Assembly (NCBI GenBank): GCA_902618695.1
Contig: CACNCB010000009.1
Coordinates: forward strand, 1-59,291
Direction: 5' to 3'
DNA length: 59,291 nucleotides
Source: an uncultured Pelagibacteraceae bacterium
Lineage (GTDB): Bacteria > Pseudomonadota > Alphaproteobacteria > Pelagibacterales > Pelagibacteraceae
Positions 46,970-55,347 of this stretch are shown here, one piece after another. The position numbers were made by a program, and so were the translations under genes. How positions within the stretch are numbered: the stretch's first letter is position 1; every line of letters starts with the position of its first letter. The notes under the pieces are model-generated. The model was not told the DNA's origin, did not search any database, and saw only the letters and a list, made by a program, of their open reading frames with translations.

Positions 46970-47578
46970 TTAGTTGTATTTCATTGAGATAATAATCTCA
47001 TTTTTTTCGGTTTCCAAACCACCTTTGCATGAAACTGGATTAACATTATCCTTAAAAGCAAGTTCTGTTGTAGGCCTTAAAATAACTTCCAATTTCACGA
47101 GATTAACTAATTCCTCAAGAACACTTTGATCATAACGCCATTTGGGCCAACTACTTGGAGTTGAAAATATAGATGTTAAATAACTTGTTGCCATAGTAAA
47201 TCTATAATTACTCATATTTTCATTTCTTAGTAAATGATCTCTGACAGAATTAAATATATTTCGACATCTAAATGAATCTGACATGTAGTTTTCTTTTTTT
47301 AAATTTTCATTTACGGGAATTGAAATAATTAGATCTACTGAATTGTTTCGATATGAAGTAAGAACATCCATGTAAATATCTTCATATGGGACATCTTTAT
47401 GTTTTTTAATTTCAGGATAAGTGCTTTTTAAATCTTCTTGTAATCTAAAAACACCAATATCGAATACAGTTAATTGTTGATTCCTTAGAATTGTAGATAT
47501 ATCCGATGATATACTTTTAGTAATCATCGACATAAAAACAAATAAGATAATTAAAATACTATGCAATACCTTAATCAT
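46970..47578 (-). CDS. Exported protein of unknown function in the pho/pst locus
   Basis: A 202-residue protein with an N-terminal signal peptide or anchor (VLHSILIILFVFMSMITKSI) and a soluble domain containing FDIGVFRLQEDLKSTYPEI, DLIISIPVNEN, SFRCRNIFNSVRDHLL, SSWPKWRYDQSVLEELVNLV and NPVSCKGGLETEK. Two Cys in the mature part could form a disulfide. I recognise no family. It sits between phoR and the pstS Pho box on the same strand, which hints at a periplasmic role in phosphate physiology; that is context only. Confidence 0.75.
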   Translation of the reverse strand: MIKVLHSILIILFVFMSMITKSISSDISTILRNQQLTVFDIGVFRLQEDLKSTYPEIKKHKDVPYEDIYMDVLTSYRNNSVDLIISIPVNENLKKENYMSDSFRCRNIFNSVRDHLLRNENMSNYRFTMATSYLTSIFSTPSSWPKWRYDQSVLEELVNLVKLEVILRPTTELAFKDNVNPVSCKGGLETEKNEIIISMKYN

Positions 47579-47672
47579 ATTAAAAATTTAATTAAAATAG
47601 GATACGAATCAACAAAAGATTTGTTAAATATTGATCGAATAAGAGTTAATTTTAAACAACTTTTTAAATTAA

Positions 47673-48821
47673 TTATTTTGTTGGAAGATATATTTTAATT
47701 TCAGTACCTTCATTAAGTTTACTAAGAATCTCGTAATCACCTCTGTGTTGAGATATAATATGTTTCATGATAGCTAAACCTAAACCTGTGCCACCAACTT
47801 TTTTACTTTTTTCTGTATCTACTCTAAAAAATCTTTCAGTTATTCTTGGAATTAACTGTTGAGGTATTCCAATCCCTTCATCTTTAATACTAATGACAAT
47901 ATTTTTACCAATTAATTTACCTTCACTGTTTTGACTTTTGACATATATATTTTTTCCACCTTGAGAATATTTAATTGAATTATCAATTAAATTTGAAAAT
48001 ACAGTTAACAATTTATCATTATCACCAAAAACTAAAGTTGGTTCAATAAGTTCAAGATGTAAATTAATTTTCTTTTTTTTAAGAATTAATTCAAAGTTAC
48101 TTTTAATATTTTTAAAAATATCATTTAGATTAATGATTTTATTTGGTTTAATGTGTTCTTCAAGCTCAATTCTGCTTAAAATCAATAAATCATTGATTAA
48201 GTTTTCCATTCTCAATACTTGATCAGACATGATAGACATAAATTTTTTTTGAGCCTCTTGGTCTTTTGAAGCTGGTCCAAGAATAGTATCTAAGGAGCCT
48301 TTAATTGAAACTAAAGGTGTTCTTAATTCGTGACTCACATTAGCAACAAAATCAGTTTTTAATTTTTGTGCTTTTGTTATTTCTGTAAAATCTTTTAGAA
48401 ATAATACAACCGAGTCTATTTCTGGAAACAAATGAGTAGGACCAGGAATAACGTAAATTTTGTAAAGCTGATAAGATGGTAAATTGATTTCTACATTAAC
48501 ATTTTTTGTGGTTTGGTCCTTAATAGCTTCATCAATTGTTTCTAATAGTTTTGTATCTCTTATTACACTTGAAATATTTTTATCAATTAAGTTTTCGCCA
48601 AAACGTTGTTTTGCACTTTTGTTAAGATATTTGATTAAGTTATATTTATCTAAAGCAAAAAATTGATCTTCTAATTCTTCAATAATTACTCTCTTTCCTA
48701 AATCATCTTTATTGGTCTTATTTACAACTGGAGCTGTATTTTCTGGCTTAATATTTTTTTTAAATAAAAAATATAATAAAATAATTATTACAACTATGAG
48801 TATCAACTCTGTCCAAAACAT
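47673..48821 (-). CDS. phoR: Phosphate regulon sensor histidine kinase PhoR
   Basis: The membrane histidine kinase that phosphorylates PhoB under phosphate limitation. The 382-residue product has one N-terminal helix (ELILIVVIIILLYFLF) and a PAS-like domain (about residues 45-145). The H box is NVSHELRTPLVSIKGSL, with the ATPase motifs FSNLIDNSIKYSQGG, IKDEGIGIPQ and GTGLGLAIMKHIIS. There is little periplasmic sensor, as in E. coli PhoR, so signalling likely comes through Pst/PhoU. Confidence 0.94.
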   Translation of the reverse strand: MFWTELILIVVIIILLYFLFKKNIKPENTAPVVNKTNKDDLGKRVIIEELEDQFFALDKYNLIKYLNKSAKQRFGENLIDKNISSVIRDTKLLETIDEAIKDQTTKNVNVEINLPSYQLYKIYVIPGPTHLFPEIDSVVLFLKDFTEITKAQKLKTDFVANVSHELRTPLVSIKGSLDTILGPASKDQEAQKKFMSIMSDQVLRMENLINDLLILSRIELEEHIKPNKIINLNDIFKNIKSNFELILKKKKINLHLELIEPTLVFGDNDKLLTVFSNLIDNSIKYSQGGKNIYVKSQNSEGKLIGKNIVISIKDEGIGIPQQLIPRITERFFRVDTEKSKKVGGTGLGLAIMKHIISQHRGDYEILSKLNEGTEIKIYLPTK

Positions 48822-48855
48822 GGATATGTTTTAACAAATGTAATGAATATTGTCT

Positions 48856-49863
48856 TTAATAATTAGGTGAAATATTTTCAAAAAATATTTTTGCTGTTTC
48901 TTCCCATGAATATTTTTTTGCAAAATCAAGACAATCTTGGCGACTTACCTTCAAAGCTTTTAAAGCAGAAGCCTTCAAATCATCATCTAAAGTATCAATA
49001 TTAGTTCCACCTAATATATCTTTAGGTCCTGGCACTGGATAAGCTGCAACTGGTGTACCACAATTTAATGATTCCAAAACAACAATACCAAATGTATCAG
49101 TTTTACTAGGAAAAACAAAAACGTCTGATGATGCAAAATGAGATGCTAATTCTCCATTAGTCTTTTCTCCTAAAAAAATATCATTTGGAAATTTTTTTTT
49201 CAAATTGTTCAAATCTGGACCTTTTCCAATAATAACTTTAGTACCTTCAAGATCGAGATCTAAAAATGCTTTAATATTTTTTTCAACTGCAATCCTACCA
49301 ACATATATCCATATAGGTCTTTTATAAGGTAAGTCTCTCTTAATGGGATTTTTAAACGCACCATGATTACCTCCCCTAGTCCATGTAACCATTTTATTAT
49401 TATCAACACCTAATGCAATTAGCTCCTCACGCATAGATTCTGTTGTCACTAAAATTCTTTCAGCTTTATTATGAAAATTGCATAAAAATTTCTCTGACCA
49501 TTTAGCCGGAATGATAGGCATATAAAGTTTCATATATTTATCAAATCTTGTATGAAAACTCGTTGTAAACTTTAAACCTTTTTTAATACAATGTCTTCTT
49601 GCCATAAAACCAAGAGGCCCTTCTGTTGCAATGTGTATTGCATCAGGTTTAATTGAATTGATTAAATTACTTACACGAGGCCAAACATTTAAAGATAATC
49701 TAATTTCATTATATTTGGGCATAGGTACAGTCAGAAATTGTTGAGGTGTAATATATTCAATAGTGTGACCTTGTGATTTAAGTATTTCACCTGTCTGATG
49801 GAGAGTTCTTACTACACCATTAACTTGCGGGTAATAAGCATCAGTAACTATTAATATTTTCAT
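48856..49863 (-). CDS. agt: GT4-family glycosyltransferase, probable glycolipid synthase (Agt-like)
   Basis: A 335-residue GT-B glycosyltransferase. It begins KILIVTDAYYPQVNGVVRTL, typical of the diacylglycerol glycosyltransferase/SqdX/MgtA group, and has IATEGPLGFMARRHC, FHTRFDKYM, IYVGRIAVEKNI and the nucleotide-sugar site FPSKTDTFGIVVLESLNCG. It follows the phosphoesterase gene by 3 nt. In phosphate-starved SAR11 and rhizobia, such a pair (PlcP plus Agt) turns phospholipids into diacylglycerol and then glycolipids. Sugar donor is not determinable here. Confidence 0.82.
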   Translation of the reverse strand: MKILIVTDAYYPQVNGVVRTLHQTGEILKSQGHTIEYITPQQFLTVPMPKYNEIRLSLNVWPRVSNLINSIKPDAIHIATEGPLGFMARRHCIKKGLKFTTSFHTRFDKYMKLYMPIIPAKWSEKFLCNFHNKAERILVTTESMREELIALGVDNNKMVTWTRGGNHGAFKNPIKRDLPYKRPIWIYVGRIAVEKNIKAFLDLDLEGTKVIIGKGPDLNNLKKKFPNDIFLGEKTNGELASHFASSDVFVFPSKTDTFGIVVLESLNCGTPVAAYPVPGPKDILGGTNIDTLDDDLKASALKALKVSRQDCLDFAKKYSWEETAKIFFENISPNY

Positions 49864-49866
49864 TTT

Positions 49867-50673
49867 TTAGGATGCTTTTTTGAAAGAAGTGAACTTGTCT
49901 TTATCAATATTTTCTGAAATATATTCTTTTCTTTTTTTATCCCAATAAATTATCTCAAAAGTTCCATCATATTTTTCTGTTAATGCTGTACAAGACTCAA
50001 CCCAATCACCACAATTTAAATAATTCACACCATCAAGGTTTAAATTTTCAGCGTGATGGATGTGGCCACAGATTATTCCATCAAATTTTTTTCTTTTTGC
50101 ATATTTTGAAAGTGTGTTTTCATATTCACCTATATATTTGACAGCATTTTTTACCTTATATTTTAAAAATTTTGCCAAAGACCAATAGTCTTTACCTCTC
50201 AACTTTCTAAAGAAATTTATAATAATATTAATTTTAAGTAATAATTCATATGCAATAGCTCCTAATTTAGATAGCCATTTTGCATGTTTCATTACTCCGT
50301 CCCAAGCATCACCATGAACAACTAAATATTTTTTTCCTAACTGAGTTTCATGAATAACTCTATTTACTATTTTAATATCACCCAAATGCATTGGGATAAA
50401 TTTTCTAAACACCTCGTCATGATTACCAATAATGTAAAATACTTTTGTTCCGTGCCTTGCTTTTCTTAATATTTTTTGAATGACATCATTGTGCTCTTGA
50501 GGCCAATAGAAACTCTTTTGCATAGCCCAAACATCGATGATGTCTCCAACCAAATAAAGATTTTCAGATCTTGAATTTTTGAAAAATTCTAGAAGCTTGT
50601 TTGCTTGACAACCTTTAGTACCAAGATGTACATCAGATATGAATATACTCTTATATTTTAATAGTGGGGCCAT
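49867..50673 (-). CDS. plcP: Calcineurin-like metallophosphoesterase, probable phospholipase C PlcP
   Basis: A 268-residue dinuclear-metal phosphoesterase with all core motifs: ISDVHLGTKG, LVGDIIDVW, IGNHDEVFRK, LVVHGDAWDG and ICGHIHHAE. The nearest well-known families are UDP-2,3-diacylglucosamine hydrolase (LpxH-like) and PlcP, which cuts head groups from phosphatidylcholine and related lipids. The glycosyltransferase next to it, and the phoR/pst genes and Pho box around it, favour PlcP. It starts 15 nt from the nearby Pho box, which is oriented the other way. Confidence 0.82.
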   Translation of the reverse strand: MAPLLKYKSIFISDVHLGTKGCQANKLLEFFKNSRSENLYLVGDIIDVWAMQKSFYWPQEHNDVIQKILRKARHGTKVFYIIGNHDEVFRKFIPMHLGDIKIVNRVIHETQLGKKYLVVHGDAWDGVMKHAKWLSKLGAIAYELLLKINIIINFFRKLRGKDYWSLAKFLKYKVKNAVKYIGEYENTLSKYAKRKKFDGIICGHIHHAENLNLDGVNYLNCGDWVESCTALTEKYDGTFEIIYWDKKRKEYISENIDKDKFTSFKKAS

Positions 50674-50687
50674 TAAAAAAACCTTTT

Positions 50688-50705
50688 TTGTAACACAACT
50701 GTAAC
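50688..50705 (+). promoter_or_regulatory. Pho box upstream of the diacylglycerol-kinase-like gene
   Basis: TTGTAACACAACTGTAAC: TTGTAAC, 4-nt spacer, CTGTAAC, the same form as the pstS box. Its orientation and distance (67 nt before the ATG at 50773, with a TATTTC-like -10 about 10 nt downstream) fit the plus-strand gene. It is too close to the plcP start (15 nt) for a standard PhoB promoter in that direction. Confidence 0.8.
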
Positions 50706-50772
50706 TCGAATCATCTATTTCTTATTTCATTGAAATGTTAAGGATTTATTAAAATTTAATTACGAAAAAATT

Positions 50773-51657
50773 ATGCATTATTGTTTAATATATAATCTCA
50801 ATTCATCATCAGGGAAAAAAGTAAAATTAGTAAATAAAATTTATGAAAAATTAAAGATCAATAATACTGTTGATTTTTTCAAAACTAAATCTGAAGAAGA
50901 GGCAAAAAAAATATTTCTTGAATTTAAAAATAAAAATTATGATAGATTGATAGTTGCTGGTGGTGATGGATCAGTATCATTTGCTATCAATGAATTAATC
51001 AAAAATGACTTTGATTTTAATGAAAATTTTGCAATTGGGTATATACCGGCTGGGACTGCCAATTTACTTCAAGCAGAGTTATCTATAACCAAAAAAGTAA
51101 ATGATGTTTGCAGTGTTTTAACATCAAATAATTATAAACAATCTAATCTTATAAAAATAAATGAAAATTATTTTTTTTTAATGGCTGGTATTGGTTGGGA
51201 TGCTAAAATTGTTCACTCTATTGATACGCGTATAAAAAAAATACTAGGAAAGATAATTTTTGGTTTAAAAGGATTTCAACATTTTTTATTTATGAATAAT
51301 AATAAACTTAATGTTTTCTTTGACGGTCAAAAACATCAGGCTGATTGGATATTGTCATCTAATACAAGGTATTATGCTGGTCATCATAAGATAAATAAGT
51401 CAGATATTTTTGATGATAGATTGGTAACTTACGTGTTCAAAGATTTAACAAGATTAAAACTAATATATTATATAATTTTAATTATTATTTATGGAGATTT
51501 ATCGAAAAACAAATCTGTTATCACTACTTACTCAAAAAATATTCATATTGATGGTAATAATTTTGAAATTCCCGTTCAGATTGATGGGGACAATTTTGGA
51601 TGTCATAAGCAGATTGATATTGAATTTTCAGATAAAAAAGTAAATTTTTTACTATAA
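50773..51657 (+). CDS. Diacylglycerol/lipid kinase family protein
   Basis: A 294-residue protein with the DAGK catalytic domain: LIYNLNSSSGKKVKLVNKI at the N-terminus, the nucleotide motif LIVAGGDGSVSFAINELI, IPAGTANLLQAEL and MAGIGWDAKIVHSI, ending with VQIDGDNFG. Relatives (YegS, DgkB, sphingosine kinase) phosphorylate lipid hydroxyls. With PlcP making diacylglycerol nearby and a Pho box in front, it may recycle diacylglycerol to phosphatidate. A ceramide or other lipid substrate is also possible. Confidence 0.82.
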   Translation: MHYCLIYNLNSSSGKKVKLVNKIYEKLKINNTVDFFKTKSEEEAKKIFLEFKNKNYDRLIVAGGDGSVSFAINELIKNDFDFNENFAIGYIPAGTANLLQAELSITKKVNDVCSVLTSNNYKQSNLIKINENYFFLMAGIGWDAKIVHSIDTRIKKILGKIIFGLKGFQHFLFMNNNKLNVFFDGQKHQADWILSSNTRYYAGHHKINKSDIFDDRLVTYVFKDLTRLKLIYYIILIIIYGDLSKNKSVITTYSKNIHIDGNNFEIPVQIDGDNFGCHKQIDIEFSDKKVNFLL

Positions 51658-51747
51658 TTTTAAATAACATAATTTAACAAAAAATTATTTTACTTATATA
51701 TTTAATTTAAATATGATTGTTTTTTAAATTTACTGTAGGAGGTTGTC

Positions 51748-51957
51748 ATGAGTAAAAAACTCAAGAAAAATGAAAAAAGAAAAAAGAAATTTATCAAATC
51801 AATAGATAAACTTAAAAATAAGATAAGTTTAAAAGAAAAAAAATTATCTAAAATTAATATAAAAATTGCAAGTTTAGAAAAAAAAGCTGCTGAAAAAAGA
51901 GCAAAAAAAATAGCTAAGAAACAAGCTAGTGAAAGCTCAGCATCTGTAAATAATTAA
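51748..51957 (+). CDS. Small Lys-rich coiled-coil protein of unknown function
   Basis: A 69-residue protein, about a third Lys, with heptad-like Leu/Ile spacing (KSIDKLKNKISLKEKKLSKI) and an Ala/Lys stretch (KKAAEKRAKKIAKKQ). It is preceded by a strong TAGGAGG ribosome site 6 nt before the ATG, rare in this window, so it is likely made at a high level. It could bind nucleic acid or ribosomes by charge; no family recognised. A stable hairpin follows. Confidence 0.72.
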   Translation: MSKKLKKNEKRKKKFIKSIDKLKNKISLKEKKLSKINIKIASLEKKAAEKRAKKIAKKQASESSASVNN

Positions 51958-51970
51958 TATCTGAATTCGT

Positions 51971-52004
51971 CTTTCTCTCTTCTCAATTATGAAAAGAGAG
52001 AAAG
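51971..52004. terminator. Stable hairpin after the Lys-rich protein gene
   Basis: CTTTCTCTCTT and AAGAGAGAAAG pair perfectly over 11 bp around a 12-nt loop, starting 13 nt after the stop. There is no long T run afterwards, so it may mark the mRNA 3' end or protect it. Confidence 0.6.
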
Positions 52005-52198
52005 TAGTTAATTAACAAAATTTAAAATAAATACGAGAAGAATAATTTATTATTTAACTATAAATTTTGTTAGCAAACTTTAGATAAGTTTAATTACAAA
52101 AATATTTATCTAATATTACAATTCAGTTAATTTACCATTGCCCCTAAAATGCTGTTGCTTTTGAATACAATAATTATTCTTAAATTATTCAACTATAT
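52005..52198. other. AT-rich intergenic stretch, nothing recognised
   Basis: Together with 51958-51970 and the hairpin this is the longest gene-free stretch in the window. I see no open frame with a ribosome site, tRNA, or clear operator in it. It separates the plus-strand Lys-rich protein gene from the 3' end of the minus-strand EamA gene. Confidence 0.6.
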
Positions 52199-53041
52199 TT
52201 AAAATAGCTTAATCCCAATCACCCCAATAACTATAAGCACAATCGATATAATTTTTTTAAGATTGATAGTTTCTTTTAAGAAGAAATAGCCAATAAATAT
52301 TGAGAAAAAAATACTCGTTTCTCTTAGAGCTGCAACTAGAGGAATTGGAGCCTTTGTGAAACCCCAAACAACAATTACGTAAATAATAAAAGATATAGAT
52401 CCTCCTGCCCAAAATATCATTTTTGCATATTTAAAAACCTTTGAAAAAATATTCTCATGTTTATTTAGTTTTAAAATGATAGGAAAAACTAAAGCACTAA
52501 ATAAAAAGGAAAAACTAATATAGGAAATTGCTGATGTACTTACTCTTGCTCCGTATCCATCAATCAATGAATAAAGACCTATAAATGATCCAGTAAGCAG
52601 TGAGTATTTAATTATTTCAATTTGATTTTGATTTTTTGAACCAAATAATCCAAGAAACATTATTCCTACACAGATTAACAATATTGAAACTAGGGTAGGT
52701 ATTTTAAATACTACACCAAGAAAAATTATGGAGATCAATGTAGCCAATAAAGGACCAAAGCCTCTGAATATTGGATAGACATTAGTGTAGTCACCTACCT
52801 TGTAAGAATTCAGCATATACCATTGATAACCTTGATGAGCTAATACGCTTGCAATTATATACGGTAGCGACTCTTTTCCAGGTAAAGGAAAATAAAAAAT
52901 ACAAATTAAAGCTAAAGGAATGTGGCCTAAAACAATAGCTAGAACTGCAATCGCTTTATCTGGATGATGTTTAACCATCGCATTCCAAATGGCATGCATA
53001 ATAGTTGCTAATAGAATTACAAAAAAGACTGTGGTGTCCAT
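52199..53041 (-). CDS. EamA/DMT-family membrane transporter
   Basis: A 280-residue protein with about ten membrane helices in two five-helix repeats, as in the drug/metabolite transporter superfamily. Visible: ATIMHAIWNAMVKHHPDKA, NVYPIFRGFGPLLATLISI, LIDGYGARVST and AALRETSIFFSIFIGYFFLKE. Substrate is unknown. It lies 7 nt after manC on the same strand. Confidence 0.85.
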   Translation of the reverse strand: MDTTVFFVILLATIMHAIWNAMVKHHPDKAIAVLAIVLGHIPLALICIFYFPLPGKESLPYIIASVLAHQGYQWYMLNSYKVGDYTNVYPIFRGFGPLLATLISIIFLGVVFKIPTLVSILLICVGIMFLGLFGSKNQNQIEIIKYSLLTGSFIGLYSLIDGYGARVSTSAISYISFSFLFSALVFPIILKLNKHENIFSKVFKYAKMIFWAGGSISFIIYVIVVWGFTKAPIPLVAALRETSIFFSIFIGYFFLKETINLKKIISIVLIVIGVIGIKLF

Positions 53042-53048
53042 TAATTAT

Positions 53049-54275
53049 TTATTTTACTCTACCGTAAACGTCTTGGTATCTTACAATGTCAGTTTCTTTT
53101 AAAATTGAACCTACCTGAGCTTCAACAATCTTAACTGCTTTCTTACCTGAATTTTGAACTCTATGAGTAGCTTCTAATGGAATAAATATATGCTCACCTG
53201 GTTTTTTAGTAATTATATCTTTATTAAGTGTTATTTTAGCATTTCCTTGTGTAACTAACCAATGCTCCGCTCGGTGATGGTGTTTTTGTAAACTTAGAAT
53301 GCCTTTTGGTTTTACATATAGCTCTTTAATTAGAAACTCTTTTCCTTCAAATAGATTGGTATATCTGCCCCATGGACGGTAATAGACATTTTTTTTCTTA
53401 ATATATTTGTTTTTATTTTTGTCATACATCTTCAGAATTTCTTTCCAACTACCAAGATCTGACCAAGGGATATCTAGTTTGATAGCGTTAATTTGTTTGG
53501 TTTTTTCTAGAATTGCATAATCAAAAGATTTAGCAGTCGCTTTTATAAATGACGCTTTATTTAAGTAATAAATATTAGCTTTATATTTTGCTTTATTAAC
53601 TGCATTTGAACAATTTTTATAAGTTTTGGGCTGATATATTTTAAAGTTATTAATAATAGAATCTTTTCTAAGATAAAACATTCCAGAATTCCAATAACCT
53701 TTATTCTTTATAATTTGTTGTGCTTTAGCTTCTTTTGGTTTTTCAATAAATCTTGTTACTTTATTGATATTACCTTTAATTTTTTTGGTTAAAAAATAAC
53801 CATATTCGTTAGATGGTGAGGTTGGTTTTATACCAAATATAAATATATTTTGATCACTTAAGTTTTTTTTATTTTTACTAATAGCCTTATTAAAAATACT
53901 CATCTTTTCAATTAAATGGTCTGCTGAAAAAAACATTAAAGGTTGATTGTTTGGAATGTCTTTTATCAAAGCAGTACTTAATATAGCTGGTGCAGTATTT
54001 CTTTTAGCTGGTTCTAAAACAATTTTATAATTATTTATTTTGTATTTTCTAAGATGTTGTTTTATTTGTTTAAGATATTTTTTATTTGTACTTATAACTG
54101 GAGCATCAAAGATTGATGCTTTTGTTCTCTCAAGTGTTTTTCCAAGTAATGTCCAATTACCAAAATCAATAAACTGTTTTGCTTGATGATTTTTAGAATT
54201 TGGCCAGAGTCTTGTACCAGAGCCTCCACAAAGTATCACAGGCCTTATTTTTATAGTATTTTGATTTTGATTCAT
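53049..54275 (-). CDS. manC: Mannose-1-phosphate guanylyltransferase / mannose-6-phosphate isomerase
   Basis: Makes GDP-mannose from mannose-1-phosphate and GTP; the C-terminal cupin isomerises fructose-6-phosphate and mannose-6-phosphate. The 408-residue product has the pyrophosphorylase motif VILCGGSGTRLWPNSKNHQ, FGIKPTSPSNEYGYF, RFIEKP and YWNSGMFYLRKDS. The cupin has RPWGRYTNLFEGKEFLIKEL and LQKHHHRAEHWLV. It is shorter than the usual roughly 470 residues through compact loops. It is divergent from gmd across 31 nt. Confidence 0.92.
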   Translation of the reverse strand: MNQNQNTIKIRPVILCGGSGTRLWPNSKNHQAKQFIDFGNWTLLGKTLERTKASIFDAPVISTNKKYLKQIKQHLRKYKINNYKIVLEPAKRNTAPAILSTALIKDIPNNQPLMFFSADHLIEKMSIFNKAISKNKKNLSDQNIFIFGIKPTSPSNEYGYFLTKKIKGNINKVTRFIEKPKEAKAQQIIKNKGYWNSGMFYLRKDSIINNFKIYQPKTYKNCSNAVNKAKYKANIYYLNKASFIKATAKSFDYAILEKTKQINAIKLDIPWSDLGSWKEILKMYDKNKNKYIKKKNVYYRPWGRYTNLFEGKEFLIKELYVKPKGILSLQKHHHRAEHWLVTQGNAKITLNKDIITKKPGEHIFIPLEATHRVQNSGKKAVKIVEAQVGSILKETDIVRYQDVYGRVK

Positions 54276-54306
54276 TTTAATAAATATATATATATTAGAT
54301 TTACTT

Positions 54307-55338
54307 ATGCCAAAAAAAATTGCTCTTATAACAGGAATTTCTGGCCAAGATGGTGCTTATTTAGCAAAATTTTTAATTAAAAAAAATTATCAGGTAATTG
54401 GTTTAGAAAGAAGATCTGCAAGAAGTACAAATTGGCGTTTAGAAAAACTTAATATTGCCGATAAAGTTATTATTGAAGATGTGGACATTAAAGAAATAAA
54501 TAATCTTATCAGACTTTTTTCAAAATATAAAATTAGTGAAATCTATAACTTAGCAGCACAATCATTTGTTCAAAGTTCATTTTATAATCCTATAGAAACC
54601 GCACAAGTTAATGCTATAGGTGTTCTTAATATTTTAGAGATTATAAGAAATCAGAATAGAAAAATAAAATTATATCAAGCTTCCACGTCTGAAATGTTTG
54701 GTAAACATGATAAATCATATCAAAACGAAAAAACATTATTTCATCCAAGAAGCCCTTATGCTTCAGCAAAAGCATTTGCTCATTACACAGTTCAAAATTA
54801 TAGAGAGTCTTTTGGATTACATGCTGTGAGTGGTATTTTATTTAATCACGAGTCTCCTTTAAGAGGTGAAGAATTTATAACAAGAAAAATAACATTGGGT
54901 TTAGCAAAAATATTTTTAAATAAGAAAAAAACACTTAAAGTTGGGAATATTTATGCAAGAAGAGACTGGGGTTTTGCAGAAGACTATGTTGAAGCAATGT
55001 GGATGATGCTTCAAGCTAAAAAACCTGATGATTATGTCATTGCAACTGGCAAAAGTTATTCAGTAAAACAATTCATTAATGAATGTGTAAGATCTCTTAA
55101 TTTAAAAACTAAATGGGTTGGCAAAGGTCTGAATGAAAAGTTAATTAATATTAAAAGTAAAAAAATCTTAATTTCAATAGATAAAAGATTTTTTAGACCC
55201 TCAGAAGTGGATAATTTAAAAGGAGATTATTCAAAAGCCAAAAGAATATTAAAATGGAAACCTAAAACATCATTTTCAAAACTTGTTAAAATGATGATAG
55301 ATTCAGATCTAAAATTTGTAAAAAAATTATATCAGTAA
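54307..55338 (+). CDS. gmd: GDP-mannose 4,6-dehydratase
   Basis: Converts GDP-mannose to GDP-4-keto-6-deoxymannose, the precursor of GDP-fucose, GDP-rhamnose or GDP-perosamine. The 343-residue SDR enzyme has the NAD(P) motif TGISGQDGAYLAKFL, STSEMFG, the catalytic SPYASAKAFAHY, and GILFNHESPLRGEEFITRKI, a GMD hallmark. The next enzyme of any of these branches is not in the window. Convergent with ilvD, 9 nt apart. Confidence 0.94.
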   Translation: MPKKIALITGISGQDGAYLAKFLIKKNYQVIGLERRSARSTNWRLEKLNIADKVIIEDVDIKEINNLIRLFSKYKISEIYNLAAQSFVQSSFYNPIETAQVNAIGVLNILEIIRNQNRKIKLYQASTSEMFGKHDKSYQNEKTLFHPRSPYASAKAFAHYTVQNYRESFGLHAVSGILFNHESPLRGEEFITRKITLGLAKIFLNKKKTLKVGNIYARRDWGFAEDYVEAMWMMLQAKKPDDYVIATGKSYSVKQFINECVRSLNLKTKWVGKGLNEKLINIKSKKILISIDKRFFRPSEVDNLKGDYSKAKRILKWKPKTSFSKLVKMMIDSDLKFVKKLYQ

Positions 55339-55347
55339 AATTAACTT

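Noticed and set aside
50673..50705. Pho box as promoter of plcP-agt
   Set aside because: The box lies 15 nt from the plcP start and its units point toward the opposite gene, leaving no room for a -10 element and leader. Indirect or upstream control remains possible.
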